From the NCBI RefSeq assembly GCF_002794255.1, contig NZ_PGGW01000022.1:1-64000 (forward strand): 64,000 bases of DNA. The letters are read 5' to 3'. The stretch is from Streptomyces carminius (lineage in GTDB: Bacteria; Actinomycetota; Actinomycetes; Streptomycetales; Streptomycetaceae). Below, one piece after another: positions 18,687-27,379 of this stretch; position 1 is the first letter of the stretch, and every line of letters begins with the position of its first letter. Made by a program: the position numbers and the translations under genes. The notes beneath the pieces are model-generated. The model searched no databases and was not told the origin of the DNA. It saw nothing but the letters and a program-made list of their open reading frames with translations.

Positions 18687-20006
18687 TCAGCGCTGTGACT
18701 GGCGGGGCAGTCCCAACTCGTCGGCCGCGTCGCAGTACTCCCGCACCGCGCTGGTGCGGGCCACCACCCGGCCGCGGTGGACGACCAGCCTGCTGTATCC
18801 CAGGGAGAGCGCCCCGGCGAGGTCCGTGCCGCGCACGGCCAGCAGTTCCGCCGGGAAACCCGCCTCGATCCGCACCGGCGGCAGCCCCATGACCTCCCGG
18901 GCCCGGGCGCTCACCGCCTCGTACGCCGCCCGCGGGGCGAGCCGGTCGCGCGAGGCCAGCAGATAGGCGGCCTCCAGCGGATCGCCGCGGCCCACCGGGT
19001 TGGCCGCGTCGCGCAGTGCGCCGCTGCCCGCCGCGACCCGTACGCCCGCCGCCCGCAGCAGCCGCACCGGGGCGGCGGGCGGGACCGTTTCCCGGCCCTC
19101 CCGGCCGGTGCGCTCCAGCAGCCCGCAGCCGCCCTGCGGCAGGCAGACCACCGCCACCCCGGCCGCCGCCAGCGCCTCGGCGGTACGGGCCGCGACCTCG
19201 TACGGCAGCCGGGCCAGCCCGCCGCAGGGCCCGACGGCCACCCGCGGCCGCAGTCCGCCCGCCGCCGCGGCGAACCGGGCCAGCCGGGCGGGGTCGGCAC
19301 CGTCGGTGTGCAGGTCCACCGCGCAGCCGTACTCGGCGGCGACCGCCAGTACGGTCTCCGCGCAGCCGGCCGGGTCGGGGTCGAGGTCCGGGCAGCAGCC
19401 CACCGCCGTGGCGCCCATGGCCACCGCGTCCCGCAGTATCGCCGGCCCGTCCGCGCCCGCCGCACCGGTCAGCACCCGGGGCACGGCCACGACCGTGAGG
19501 TCCGCCAGTCCGCGCAGGGCGTGCCGGACCCGGAGCACGGCCCGCAGGGTGCGCAGTCCGGCGACCCCGCCGATCCGCACATGGGTGCGCAGCGCGGTCG
19601 CGCCGTGGCCGAGCTGGAGCAGGGCGGCCTCCGCGGCGCGCCGCTGGACGCAGCGCGGCTCGTACGGGTCGGGGGAGCCGGGCCCGGCGGTCAGGGCGGT
19701 GTCGTGATGGGCGTGGGGTTCGGCGGGCGCGGGCAGCAGCAGATAGCCGGTGAGGTCGACGCGGGCGGCCCGGGCCACCGGAGCCGCCGGGGCGGAGAGG
19801 CTCCCCGGGGTGCCGACCGCCGTGATCCGCCCGCCGCCGATCCGTACGTCCACGGTGCGGCCGTCGGTGAGGCGGGCACCGCACAGGAGAAGCCCGTCCG
19901 GTCCCGGGGTCTCGTGTCCGGAGCTGGCGGGGAGGGCAGGGAGGGCGGGGACCGCGGGGACACCGTGTTCGTGCTCCGCCGGTTCCTGCGGCTGGCTGCC
20001 GGGCAT
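18687..20006 (-). CDS. Cytosine deaminase-like amidohydrolase with degenerate active site
   Basis: 439 residues, close in length to E. coli CodA. It retains the first metal motif (AEPHAHHD, like EPHIHLD), the middle His (VDLHTDG) and the overall barrel order. At the other catalytic places it differs: the Glu after HCD is Gly, the SHTT histidine region reads VGPCGG, and the metal-binding Asp of GHDD is replaced (AGSGALRD). These comparisons rely on remembered CodA residues (His61, His63, His214, Glu217, His246, Asp313). It may be an inactive relative or have another substrate. ATG follows GGGAGG at three bases. Confidence 0.7.
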   Translation of the reverse strand: MPGSQPQEPAEHEHGVPAVPALPALPASSGHETPGPDGLLLCGARLTDGRTVDVRIGGGRITAVGTPGSLSAPAAPVARAARVDLTGYLLLPAPAEPHAHHDTALTAGPGSPDPYEPRCVQRRAAEAALLQLGHGATALRTHVRIGGVAGLRTLRAVLRVRHALRGLADLTVVAVPRVLTGAAGADGPAILRDAVAMGATAVGCCPDLDPDPAGCAETVLAVAAEYGCAVDLHTDGADPARLARFAAAAGGLRPRVAVGPCGGLARLPYEVAARTAEALAAAGVAVVCLPQGGCGLLERTGREGRETVPPAAPVRLLRAAGVRVAAGSGALRDAANPVGRGDPLEAAYLLASRDRLAPRAAYEAVSARAREVMGLPPVRIEAGFPAELLAVRGTDLAGALSLGYSRLVVHRGRVVARTSAVREYCDAADELGLPRQSQR

Positions 20007-20193
20007 GGGCCTCCCGCGGTTCGCTCATGATCGCCGATCCGGGGGTCGAGCCTACGGCCGGACCGGGCCGGGGACGTGTCGGCAGCGCACGGGGGCCCAT
20101 AAGTCGTACCGGTGGCCCGGCACACGATCGGGCGGTGGTGGCCGATACGGATTTCACGTTCGGCGCCCGGACCGTGTAATGTCTTCATCGCTC

Positions 20194-20266
20194 GCCCCAA
20201 TAGCTCAGTCGGCAGAGCGTCTCCATGGTAAGGAGAAGGTCTACGGTTCGATTCCGTATTGGGGCT
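20194..20266 (+). tRNA. tRNA-Thr (GGT)
   Basis: Acceptor GCCCCAA pairs with TTGGGGC; anticodon loop ATGGTAA gives GGT. 73 nt, no encoded CCA. First of two tandem tRNAs before rpmG. Confidence 0.95.
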
Positions 20267-20280
20267 CTGATGTGTGGGGT

Positions 20281-20298
20281 CCCCCGCTTCGGCGGGGG
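20281..20298 (+). terminator. Short hairpin between tRNA-Thr and tRNA-Met
   Basis: CCCCCGC-TTCG-GCGGGGG, a very stable tetraloop stem. It may stop part of the transcription or mark a processing site between the tRNAs. Confidence 0.5.
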
Positions 20299-20310
20299 CG
20301 TCCGCATCGC

Positions 20311-20383
20311 GGCGGTGTAGCTCAGTCGGTAGAGCAAACGGCTCATAATCGTTGTGTCACCGGTTCGAGTCCGGTCACCGCTA
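20311..20383 (+). tRNA. tRNA-Met (CAT)
   Basis: Acceptor GGCGGTG pairs with CACCGCT (first pair G-U); anticodon loop CTCATAA gives CAT. The paired first position and A at the D-stem side favour elongator rather than initiator tRNA. 73 nt. Confidence 0.92.
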
Positions 20384-20391
20384 CCTCACTC

Positions 20392-20435
20392 AGTAGCCGA
20401 TTGCGGGGTCGGTCCTCCGATCGGCTACTCTTTCT
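20392..20435 (+). terminator. Hairpin with T-rich tail between tRNA-Met and rpmG
   Basis: AGTAGCCGAT (20392-20401) pairs with ATCGGCTACT (20420-20429), followed by CTTTCT. It ends the tRNA transcript or acts as an attenuator ahead of rpmG, which starts 37 bp later. Confidence 0.6.
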
Positions 20436-20471
20436 GCGTTAAGCCCATCCCGTTCGTCAAGGAGCACTCAC

Positions 20472-20636
20472 GTGGCTGCCACAGACGTCCGCCCGAAGAT
20501 CACGCTGGCCTGCGTGGAGTGCAAGGAGCGGAACTACATCACCAAGAAGAACCGGCGCAACAACCCGGATCGGCTGGAGATGAAGAAGCACTGCCCGCGC
20601 TGCAACGCGCACACCGCGCACCGAGAGACGCGATAA
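20472..20636 (+). CDS. rpmG: 50S ribosomal protein L33 (zinc-binding form)
   Basis: 54 residues. [20 protein letters not shown] is typical L33. It carries both CxxC pairs (Cys14/17, Cys41/44), so it is the zinc-ribbon C+ form; Streptomyces commonly have a second, Zur-controlled C- copy elsewhere (known from the genus, not seen here). GTG start with AAGGAG eight bases upstream. Confidence 0.95.
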   Translation: MAATDVRPKITLACVECKERNYITKKNRRNNPDRLEMKKHCPRCNAHTAHRETR

Positions 20637-20675
20637 CGCCGCGACCGACAAGGCCGCCGCTCACACACGTCAGCC

Positions 20676-20706
20676 TGAGGCCGTCCCCGTCGCGGGGACG
20701 GCCTCA
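20676..20706 (+). terminator. Terminator of rpmG
   Basis: Perfect 14-bp stem (20676-20689 / 20693-20706) closed by a 3-base loop, 40 bp after the rpmG stop. Confidence 0.8.
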
Positions 20707-20758
20707 CGGCGTTGCGGAAGCGGCTGCTCCGGCCGACGGCACCCAGCGGGTTCCGGCA

Positions 20759-20791
20759 GGCACCCAGCAGGCACCCAGCAGGCACCGACAA
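20759..20791 (+). repeat. 11-bp tandem repeat upstream of the MaoC-type pair
   Basis: GGCACCCAGCA occurs twice exactly in tandem, followed by a diverged third copy. It lies within the 5' region of the next gene, 30 bp from its start. Confidence 0.8.
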
Positions 20792-20820
20792 GCCCAGCAA
20801 GCCGTATGGAGGTACGGGCC

Positions 20821-21312
20821 ATGGCGCTCGACCAGTCCTTCGTGGGGCGGAGCTATCCACCCACCGCACCGTACGAGGTCGGCCGGGAGAAGATCCGCGA
20901 GTTCGCCCGGGCGATCGGGGACACCCACCCCGCCTACACGGACCCGGCGGCGGCCGCGGAGCTCGGCCACCCGGACGTGATCGCCCCGCCCACCTTCGCC
21001 TTCACCCTCACCTTCCGGGCGGCCGGCGAGGTCATCCGGGACCCGGCGCTCGGCCTGGACTACAGCCGGGTGGTCCACGGCGACCAGCGGTTCGCCCACA
21101 CCCGGCCGGTGCGCGCCGGGGACCGGCTCTCGGTGACCTCCACCATCGAGTCGGTCAAGTCGCTCGCCGGGAACGACATCCTGGACATCCGCGGCGAGGT
21201 GCGCGACGAGAGGGGCGAGCACGTGGTGACCGCCTGGACCAAACTGGTGGCCCGCGCCGCGCCGGACGAGCACGCCGGAAACACCGAGCACGCCGCGAAG
21301 CAGGGGGAGTGA
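20821..21312 (+). CDS. MaoC-type (R)-hydroxyacyl dehydratase subunit, HadA-like
   Basis: 163 residues. FAS1-like dehydratase N-terminal hotdog fold: MALDQSFVGRSYPPTAPYEV, IGDTHPAYTD, VIAPPTFAF, LDYSRVVHGDQRF. It lacks the catalytic DxxxxH, which the partner gene supplies, as in the mycobacterial HadA-HadB pair that dehydrates 3-hydroxyacyl-ACP. ATG 20821 is chosen over ATG 20806 because GGAGG at 20808-20812 is then an SD eight bases upstream and the family N-terminus MALDQSF fits. The partner begins five bases after the stop. Confidence 0.88.
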   Translation: MALDQSFVGRSYPPTAPYEVGREKIREFARAIGDTHPAYTDPAAAAELGHPDVIAPPTFAFTLTFRAAGEVIRDPALGLDYSRVVHGDQRFAHTRPVRAGDRLSVTSTIESVKSLAGNDILDIRGEVRDERGEHVVTAWTKLVARAAPDEHAGNTEHAAKQGE

Positions 21313-21317
21313 CGGAC

Positions 21318-21752
21318 ATGGCAGCGCGGATCGCCTACGCGGACGTCGAGGTCGGCACCGAGCTCCCCGCACGGAGCTTCCCCGTGGACCGCGCCGCGCT
21401 CGTGCGCTACGCGGGCGCCTCCGGCGACTTCAACCCGATCCACTGGAACGAGCGGTTCGCCCGCGAGGTCGGCCTCCCCGACGTCATCGCGCACGGCATG
21501 TTCACCATGGCCCAGGCCGCCCGGGTGGTGACCGACTGGACCGGTGACCCGGGCGCGCTCGTGGAGTACGGCGTGCGCTTCACCAAGCCCGTCGTCGTCC
21601 CCGACGACGACAAGGGCGCGGTCATCGAGGTCTCCGGGAAGGTCGCCGCCAAACTGGACGACGAGGCCCGCACCGTCCGGGTGGACCTGACGGTGACCAG
21701 CGCGGGCCGGAAGGTGCTGGGCATGTCCCGCGCGGTGGTCCGGCTGGCCTGA
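21318..21752 (+). CDS. MaoC-type (R)-hydroxyacyl dehydratase, HadB-like catalytic subunit
   Basis: 144 residues of a single hotdog domain. The catalytic motif YAGASGDFNPIHWN holds the Asp and His of R-specific hydratases/dehydratases; then LPDVIAHGMFTMAQ and VRFTKPVVVPD. It should form a heterodimer with the upstream gene and remove water from a 3-hydroxyacyl thioester. ATG 21318 has GGGGGAG eight bases upstream; an alternative GTG at 21309 overlaps the previous stop. The physiological substrate in a non-mycolic-acid actinomycete is unknown. Confidence 0.9.
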   Translation: MAARIAYADVEVGTELPARSFPVDRAALVRYAGASGDFNPIHWNERFAREVGLPDVIAHGMFTMAQAARVVTDWTGDPGALVEYGVRFTKPVVVPDDDKGAVIEVSGKVAAKLDDEARTVRVDLTVTSAGRKVLGMSRAVVRLA

Positions 21753-21787
21753 GCCGGCCGTACGCCTCCGGTGCCCCGCCGCACGGC

Positions 21788-21821
21788 GGCACCGGGGACG
21801 GACCGGCACCGGGGACGGACC
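21788..21821 (+). repeat. 17-bp direct tandem duplication before murB
   Basis: GGCACCGGGGACGGACC is present twice, head to tail, at 21788-21804 and 21805-21821, and a truncated third copy follows. Confidence 0.85.
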
Positions 21822-21883
21822 GGCGACGGGGCGGCCGCGCCCGTACGCGGCGAGGCCGCCCGGCCGCCGCCCGGCCGCCCCCG

Positions 21884-21896
21884 TACGCTTGGGGCG
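21884..21896 (+). promoter_or_regulatory. Leaderless promoter candidate of murB
   Basis: TACGCT (21884-21889) is a TANNNT -10 box whose last T is seven bases before the GTG, which puts the transcription start on the start codon. There is no proper SD. No clear -35. Confidence 0.5.
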
Positions 21897-22951
21897 TGCA
21901 GGAACTCCACGACGCCCCCCTCGCCCCGCTGACCACCTTCCGGCTGGGCGGCCCGGCCCGCCGCCTGGCGGTGGCCACCACCGACGCGGAGGTGACCGGG
22001 GCGGTGCGCGCCGCCGACGCCTCGGGCACCCCGCTGCTGCTCGTCGGCGGCGGCAGCAACCTCGTCGTCGCCGACGAGGGCTTCGACGGCACCGCCCTGC
22101 GCATCGCCACCACCGGCTTCCACCTGGACGGCACCCGTCTGGAGCTGGCCGCGGGCGAGAACTGGTCCGCCGCCGTGGCCCGCACCGTCGAGGCGGGGCT
22201 GGCGGGGATCGAGTGCCTGGCCGGGATCCCCGGCTCCGCCGGCGCCACGCCGATCCAGAACGTCGGCGCGTACGGCCAGGAGGTCTCCGCCACGATCACC
22301 GAGGTCGTCGCCCACGACCGCCGCACCGACGAGACGGTCACCCTCCCCGCCGCCGAGTGCGGCTTCTCCTACCGGCACAGCCGCTTCAAGGCCGACCCGG
22401 AGCGCTTCGTCGTGCTGCGCGTCCGCTTCGAACTGGAGGACGCCGGCGGGCTCTCCGCCCCGGTCCGCTACGCCGAGACCGCCCGTGCGCTGGGCGTGGC
22501 GGTCGGCGAGCGGGTGCCCGTGGAGCGGGCCCGCGAGACCGTCCTCAAACTCCGCGCCGGCAAGGGCATGGTCCTGGACCCGGAGGACCACGACACCTGG
22601 TCCGCGGGCTCCTTCTTCACCAATCCCGTCCTCACCGAGGACGGGTACGCCGCCTTCCTCGCCCGGGTCGCCGAGCGGCTCGGCCCGGACGCCGTACCGC
22701 CCGCGTACCCCGCGGGGGAGGGGCTGGTGAAGACCTCCGCCGCCTGGCTGATCGACCGGGCGGGCTTCGCCAAGGGGTACGGCGACGGCCCGGCCCGGAT
22801 CTCCACCAAGCACACCCTCGCCCTGACCAACCGGGGTTCGGCCACCACCGCCGACCTGCTCGCCCTGGCCCGCGAGGTCCGCGACGGGGTGTACGAGGCG
22901 TTCGGCGTACGCCTGGTCAACGAGCCGGTGACGGTCGGCTGCGCCCTGTAG
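21896..22951 (+). CDS. murB: UDP-N-acetylenolpyruvoylglucosamine reductase
   Basis: 351 residues. Flavoenzyme that reduces UDP-GlcNAc-enolpyruvate to UDP-MurNAc in peptidoglycan synthesis. The FAD-binding segment LLVGGGSNLVVAD and GIECLAGIPGSAGATPIQN are typical; SYRHSRFK holds the substrate-binding Tyr/Arg, SAGSFFTNPV the catalytic Ser, and the C-terminal region SAAWLIDRAGFAKGY and STKHTLALTNRG completes the type I fold. The frame begins at GTG 21896 with no SD, consistent with a leaderless mRNA. Its stop codon lies inside a 13-bp duplication. Confidence 0.96.
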   Translation: MQELHDAPLAPLTTFRLGGPARRLAVATTDAEVTGAVRAADASGTPLLLVGGGSNLVVADEGFDGTALRIATTGFHLDGTRLELAAGENWSAAVARTVEAGLAGIECLAGIPGSAGATPIQNVGAYGQEVSATITEVVAHDRRTDETVTLPAAECGFSYRHSRFKADPERFVVLRVRFELEDAGGLSAPVRYAETARALGVAVGERVPVERARETVLKLRAGKGMVLDPEDHDTWSAGSFFTNPVLTEDGYAAFLARVAERLGPDAVPPAYPAGEGLVKTSAAWLIDRAGFAKGYGDGPARISTKHTLALTNRGSATTADLLALAREVRDGVYEAFGVRLVNEPVTVGCAL

Positions 22952-22963
22952 CTGCGCCCTGTA
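22938..22963 (+). repeat. 13-bp tandem duplication spanning the murB stop
   Basis: GCTGCGCCCTGTA occurs at 22938-22950 and again at 22951-22963; the murB stop TAG is at the junction. It looks like a recent slippage duplication. Confidence 0.85.
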
Positions 22964-23120
22964 AGGGCCTTGCGGAGGGCGCGCGGTCGGCCGCGCCCCG
23001 GGGAGGGCCGTCCGGGGTCGCTGCCGGGCGGGGCCTCGCGGGCCGCGCCGGCGCACGCTCACCCCACGCCGGGAGACGGTGGTCCGGGAGGTACGCGCCC
23101 GCCCCGCGGCCCCGTACCCC

Positions 23121-24173
23121 TCAGCTCCCGGTGCCCGCCACACCTCCCGGTGGCGGTGCCGCCAGCCAGGCGTCGATGTCCGCCAGCAGTCCCTTGCGGA
23201 CGCTCTCCGGCGCGCGCGAGCCGCGCACCGACTGCCGGGCCAGTTCCGCCAGCTCCGCGTCCGTGAAGCCGTGGTACCGCCGGGCGATCTCGTACTGCGC
23301 CGCCAGCCGGGAGCCGAACAGCAGCGGGTCGTCGGCGCCCAGCGCCATCGGCACGCCCGCCTCGAACAGCGTCCGCAGCGGTACGTCCTCGGCCCTGTCG
23401 TACACGCCCAGCGCCACGTTGGACGCCGGGCAGACCTCGCAGGTCACCTGGTGCTCGGCCAGCCGTGCCAGCAGCCGCGGTTCCTCGGCGGCCCGCACCC
23501 CGTGCCCGACGCGGCCCGCACGCAGGTCGTCCAGGCAGTCGGCCACGCTGTCCGGCCCCGCCAGCTCGCCGCCGTGCGGGGCCGCCAGCAGCCCGCCCCG
23601 GCGCGCGATGGCGAAGGCCCGGTCGAAGTCCCGGGCGAAGCCGCGCCGCTCGTCGTTGGAGAGCCCGAAGCCCACCACCCCGCGGTCGGCGTAGCGCACC
23701 GCCAGCCGGGCCAGGGTGCGGGCCTCCAGCGGGTGCTTCATGCGGTTGGCGGCGATCACCACCCGCATGCCGAGCCCGGTCTCCCGGCTCGCGCCCTCCA
23801 CCGCGTCCAGGATGATCTCGATGGCCGGGATCAGCCCGCCCAGCCGCGGCGCGTACGAGGTGGGGTCGACCTGGATCTCCAGCCAGCGCGAGCCGTCCCG
23901 CACGTCCTCCTCGGCGGCCTCGCGGACCAGCCGCCGGATGTCCTCCGGTGAGCGCAGACAGGAGCGCGCGATGTCGTACAGCCGCTGGAACCGGAACCAG
24001 CCCCGCTCGTCCGTGGCACGCAGCTTCGGCGGTGTGCCGCCGCGCAGGGCGTCCGGCAGGTGGACGCCGTACCGGTCGGCGAGCTCCAGCAGGGTGCCGG
24101 GGCGCATCGATCCGGTGAAGTGCAGGTGCAGATGGGCCTTCGGGAGTTGACGGACGTCGCGAGCGCTTTCCAT
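23121..24173 (-). CDS. add: Adenosine deaminase family protein
   Basis: 350 residues. Zinc hydrolase that deaminates adenosine (or a related purine nucleoside) to inosine. Motifs in order: KAHLHLHFTGS (metal HxH, near residue 14), APHGGE (metal His and catalytic Glu), GHGVRA (catalytic His), EVCPASN, and ADDPLLF (metal and catalytic Asp pair). All catalytic residues appear intact. The HLHFTG variant, in place of HLHLDG, is seen in Streptomyces members. Start ATG 24171-24173; there is no SD, but CAAAAT sits at -12 to -7, suggesting a leaderless transcript. Exact purine substrate is not certain. Confidence 0.9.
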   Translation of the reverse strand: MESARDVRQLPKAHLHLHFTGSMRPGTLLELADRYGVHLPDALRGGTPPKLRATDERGWFRFQRLYDIARSCLRSPEDIRRLVREAAEEDVRDGSRWLEIQVDPTSYAPRLGGLIPAIEIILDAVEGASRETGLGMRVVIAANRMKHPLEARTLARLAVRYADRGVVGFGLSNDERRGFARDFDRAFAIARRGGLLAAPHGGELAGPDSVADCLDDLRAGRVGHGVRAAEEPRLLARLAEHQVTCEVCPASNVALGVYDRAEDVPLRTLFEAGVPMALGADDPLLFGSRLAAQYEIARRYHGFTDAELAELARQSVRGSRAPESVRKGLLADIDAWLAAPPPGGVAGTGS

Positions 24174-24242
24174 CCATGGATTTTGCCGCATGCCGCGACA
24201 CGCCCGGAACCGAGGCCCCCGATCGGGGACGGCGTGAACACA

Positions 24243-24276
24243 CGAGCGGGCCCCGGAAGGTCCCGGGGCCCGCTCG
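24243..24276 (-). terminator. Terminator of the aminotransferase gene
   Basis: Perfect 14-bp stem (24243-24256 / 24263-24276) ten bases after the aminotransferase stop. Confidence 0.8.
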
Positions 24277-24285
24277 GTGCCGGGC

Positions 24286-25545
24286 TCAGCGCGCCTCGGC
24301 CAGCAGCTTCTGGATGCGGGAGACGCCCTCGACGAGGTCCTCGTCGCCCAGCGCGTACGACAGCCGCAGATAGCCCGGGGTGCCGAACGCCTCACCGGGG
24401 ACGACCGCGACCTCGGCCTCCTCCAGGATCACCTCGGCCAGCTCCACGCTCGTCGCCGGACGGCGGCCCCGGATCTCCTTCCCCAGCACGCCCTTGACCG
24501 ACGGGTACGCGTAGAAGGCACCCTCCGGCTCGGGGCAGGTGACGCCGTCGATCTCGTTCAGCATCCGCACGATCGTCTTCCGGCGGCGGTCGAACGCCTC
24601 GCGCATCCGGGCCACGGCCGCCAGATCGCCGGAGACGGCGGCCAGCGCGGCGGCCTGCGAGACGTTGGCGACGTTGGAGGTGGCGTGCGACTGGAGGTTC
24701 GCGGCGGCCTTCACCACGTCCTTCGGGCCGATGATCCAGCCGGCCCGCCAGCCGGTCATGGCGTATGTCTTGGCCACGCCGTTGACCACGACGCAGCGGT
24801 CGGCCAGCTCCGGCACGACCACCGGCAGCGACGAACTCTGTCCTTCAGCGCTGGCGCGCGCGGCGGCGTCCCCGTAGACGAGGTGCTCGTAGATCTCGTC
24901 GGTGAGCACCCACAGCCCGTGCTCGGCGGCCCAGCGGCCGATCTCCTCGACCTGGGCGCGGGAGTAGACCGCGCCGGTCGGGTTGGAGGGGGAGACGAAC
25001 ACCAGCACCTTGGTCCGCTCGGTGCGGGCCGCCTCCAGCTGCTCCACGGTGGCGCGGTAGCCGGTGGTCTCGTCGGTGACCACGGGAACCGGCACACCGC
25101 CCGCGAGCTTGATCGACTCGGGGTAGGTGGTCCAGTACGGGGCGGGGAGGACGACCTCGTCGCCCGGGTCGAGGATCGCGGCGAAGGCCTCGTAGATGGC
25201 CTGCTTGCCGCCGTTGGTGACCAGCACCTGAGAGGTCTCGACCGCGTAGCCGGAGTCGCGCAGCGTCTTGGCAACGATCGCCTCCTTCAGCTCGGGGAGC
25301 CCGCCGGCCGGGGTGTAGCGGTGGAAACGCGGATTCCGGCAGGCCTCCGCGGCCGCCTCGACGATGTAGTCGGGGGTCGGGAAGTCGGGTTCGCCCGCGC
25401 CGAAGCCGATCACCGGCCGTCCGGCGGCCTTGAGCGCCTTGGCCTTGGCGTCGACGGCGAGAGTGGCGGACTCGGAGATCGAGCCGATCCGGGCCGAGAC
25501 CCGGCGCTCGGTGGGCGACTGGTTGGCAGGATTCGCAGCGGTCAT
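24286..25545 (-). CDS. Pyridoxal-phosphate aspartate aminotransferase (class I)
   Basis: 419 residues. Transfers the amino group between aspartate and 2-oxoglutarate. Fold type I motifs: [52 protein letters not shown], the PLP lysine in [15 protein letters not shown], and the substrate Arg in YLRLSYALG. About eight extra residues (ARASAEGQ) sit after YGDA, where relatives I remember have a shorter loop. ATG 25543-25545 is chosen; it lacks an SD, and GACGAT at -12 to -7 suggests leaderless expression. Divergent from tRNA-Trp/secE. Confidence 0.93.
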   Translation of the reverse strand: MTAANPANQSPTERRVSARIGSISESATLAVDAKAKALKAAGRPVIGFGAGEPDFPTPDYIVEAAAEACRNPRFHRYTPAGGLPELKEAIVAKTLRDSGYAVETSQVLVTNGGKQAIYEAFAAILDPGDEVVLPAPYWTTYPESIKLAGGVPVPVVTDETTGYRATVEQLEAARTERTKVLVFVSPSNPTGAVYSRAQVEEIGRWAAEHGLWVLTDEIYEHLVYGDAAARASAEGQSSSLPVVVPELADRCVVVNGVAKTYAMTGWRAGWIIGPKDVVKAAANLQSHATSNVANVSQAAALAAVSGDLAAVARMREAFDRRRKTIVRMLNEIDGVTCPEPEGAFYAYPSVKGVLGKEIRGRRPATSVELAEVILEEAEVAVVPGEAFGTPGYLRLSYALGDEDLVEGVSRIQKLLAEAR

Positions 25546-25753
25546 AGGGGCATCGTCGCAGACCGGGCGGGAGACGGGCACACCGGTTTGGGCGGACCGG
25601 AGCGGGCCCGGGGCGGGAGGACGGCCGGGGAGGCCGGGGACGGTCCGGGGTTACGTGTTCGACGCCGGGGCGGGAAGCACGTACACTCATCCGTCGTTGG
25701 CCCCGGCCGATCCGGCTCCGAATCGCGTACTCCGCGAGGCCGTTCGGATGCTG

Positions 25754-25759
25754 TAGGTT
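25754..25759 (+). promoter_or_regulatory. -10 box candidate for tRNA-Trp (and secE)
   Basis: TAGGTT lies 12 bases before the tRNA 5' end, with a weak -35 region. It is the only good -10-like sequence between the aminotransferase and tRNA-Trp. Confidence 0.4.
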
Positions 25760-25771
25760 GGGGGGCGACAA

Positions 25772-25844
25772 AGGGTCGTAGCTCAATTGGTAGAGCACTG
25801 GTCTCCAAAACCAGCGGTTGGGGGTTCAAGTCCCTCCGGCCCTG
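25772..25844 (+). tRNA. tRNA-Trp (CCA)
   Basis: Acceptor AGGGTCG pairs with CGGCCCT; anticodon stem CTGGT/ACCAG encloses CTCCAAA, giving CCA; discriminator G. Directly ahead of secE, the usual actinobacterial order. Confidence 0.96.
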
Positions 25845-25956
25845 CTACACGCATCTGGCACAGGTGCGTGCACGTGTACGTACTGAACGCACCGCCGTAC
25901 GGCCGGGCCGGACGCGGCACGGCACGCGGCCAGGACCCGGATGCAGGTGAGGACGA

Positions 25957-26238
25957 GTGGCGGAGATCACGGACTCCATCGAGGTCCCCGAGCCCGGGCG
26001 GTCGCAGGACGACGACAAGCCCCGGCGCGGCGGCAAGCGCGGAAAGAAGGGCCCGCTGGGCCGTTTCGCGCTCTTCTACCGACAGATCGTCGCGGAGCTG
26101 CGCAAGGTCGTCTGGCCCACGAAGCGCCAGCTCTCGACGTACACCACAGTAGTGATCATCTTCGTCGTCATCGTCATCGGCCTGGTGACCGTGATTGACT
26201 GGGGGTTCACCGAGGTCGTCGAGTTCGTCTTCGGCTGA
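25957..26238 (+). CDS. secE: Preprotein translocase subunit SecE
   Basis: 93 residues. Small essential clamp of the SecYEG channel. A charged N-terminus (Lys/Arg/Gly) leads to the amphipathic helix RQIVAELRKVVWPTKRQL, the signature of SecE, and one transmembrane helix at about residues 64-84. GTG start preceded by GGTGAGGA. Followed by nusG after 74 bp, which contain a modest hairpin (26247-26275). Confidence 0.96.
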   Translation: MAEITDSIEVPEPGRSQDDDKPRRGGKRGKKGPLGRFALFYRQIVAELRKVVWPTKRQLSTYTTVVIIFVVIVIGLVTVIDWGFTEVVEFVFG

Positions 26239-26312
26239 TCCGCCCGCGGAGGGTGCCTCCCGGGCACCTTTCCGCATGTTCGACCCCTTGAAGCCAGGAA
26301 GAAGCAGCCACC

Positions 26313-27206
26313 GTGTCTGACCCGAACCTGAACGACGCCGTCGATCCTGCCGAGGGAGACGACACCGCACCCGACGCCCCCGAGGCGAAGGACAGCGTCG
26401 ACCAGGTCGAAGCCGCCGACGTCACCGGGGAGGACGAGCCGGCCGGGCCCGCCGCGGACGACGCCACCGCCGACACCGGTACCGAGTCCGCAGCGGACGA
26501 CGAGGACGACACCGCCGCGGACGACGAGGATGACGCCGCGGACGGCACCGCGACCGAGCCCGCCGAGGCGGCGGAGGAGGAGAAGGCGGCCGACCCGGTC
26601 GCCGCCCTCCGCGACGAGCTGCGCGCCCTTCCCGGCGAGTGGTACGTCATCCACACCTACGCGGGTTACGAGAAGCGCGTGAAGGCCAACCTGGAGCAGC
26701 GTGCCGTCTCGCTGAACGTCGAGGACTTCATCTACCAGGCCGAGGTCCCCGAGGAAGAGATCGTCCAGATCAAGAACGGCGAGCGCAAGAACGTCCGCCA
26801 GAACAAGCTTCCCGGCTACGTCCTGGTCCGGATGGACCTGACGAACGAGTCCTGGGGCGTCGTCCGCAACACCCCCGGTGTCACCGGCTTCGTGGGCAAC
26901 GCCTACGACCCGTACCCGCTCACCCTGGACGAGGTCGTCAAGATGCTCGCCCCCGAGGCCGAGGAGCGCGCCGCCGCGGCGGCCGCCGCCGAGAGCGGCG
27001 CCCCGGCCCCGAGCCGCCGGCTGGAGGTCCAGGTCCTGGACTTCGAGGTCGGCGACTCGGTCACCGTCACCGACGGCCCGTTCGCCACCCTCCAGGCGAC
27101 GATCAACGAGATCAACGCCGATTCGAAGAAGGTCAAGGGCCTCGTCGAGATCTTCGGCCGCGAGACCCCGGTCGAGCTCAGCTTCGACCAGATCCAGAAG
27201 AACTGA
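26313..27206 (+). CDS. nusG: Transcription termination/antitermination factor NusG
   Basis: 297 residues. Residues 1-~100 form an acidic Asp/Glu/Ala extension characteristic of actinobacteria. The NGN domain starts at [14 protein letters not shown] and includes [12 protein letters not shown] and [12 protein letters not shown]; an acidic/Ala linker follows; the KOW domain ([15 protein letters not shown]) ends the protein. It links RNA polymerase with ribosome or Rho. GTG start. The acidic extension includes two copies of a DDEDD(T/A)A-like motif. Confidence 0.96.
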   Translation: MSDPNLNDAVDPAEGDDTAPDAPEAKDSVDQVEAADVTGEDEPAGPAADDATADTGTESAADDEDDTAADDEDDAADGTATEPAEAAEEEKAADPVAALRDELRALPGEWYVIHTYAGYEKRVKANLEQRAVSLNVEDFIYQAEVPEEEIVQIKNGERKNVRQNKLPGYVLVRMDLTNESWGVVRNTPGVTGFVGNAYDPYPLTLDEVVKMLAPEAEERAAAAAAAESGAPAPSRRLEVQVLDFEVGDSVTVTDGPFATLQATINEINADSKKVKGLVEIFGRETPVELSFDQIQKN

Positions 27207-27229
27207 GCGGTTCTTCCGGACACCGACTT

Positions 27230-27278
27230 CCGGCCAGGTCAGGCGGGCATTCGCGCCCGCCTGACCTGGCCGGTTTCT
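27230..27278 (+). terminator. Terminator of nusG
   Basis: 19-bp perfect stem (27230-27248 / 27255-27273), then TTTCTG. A strong stop separating secE-nusG from rplK. CTGACC (27277-27282), 16 bp before TATCGT (27299-27304), just after the stem, is a candidate promoter for rplK-rplA. Confidence 0.88.
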
Positions 27279-27379
27279 GACCGCGCCGCGATACCGGCTA
27301 TCGTGGTGCGGTATGCCTCCGTAAGGGTGGATCAGCCCATCGGGGGAATCACCGCCTCTCACCAGGACCCGGAGAGAAC

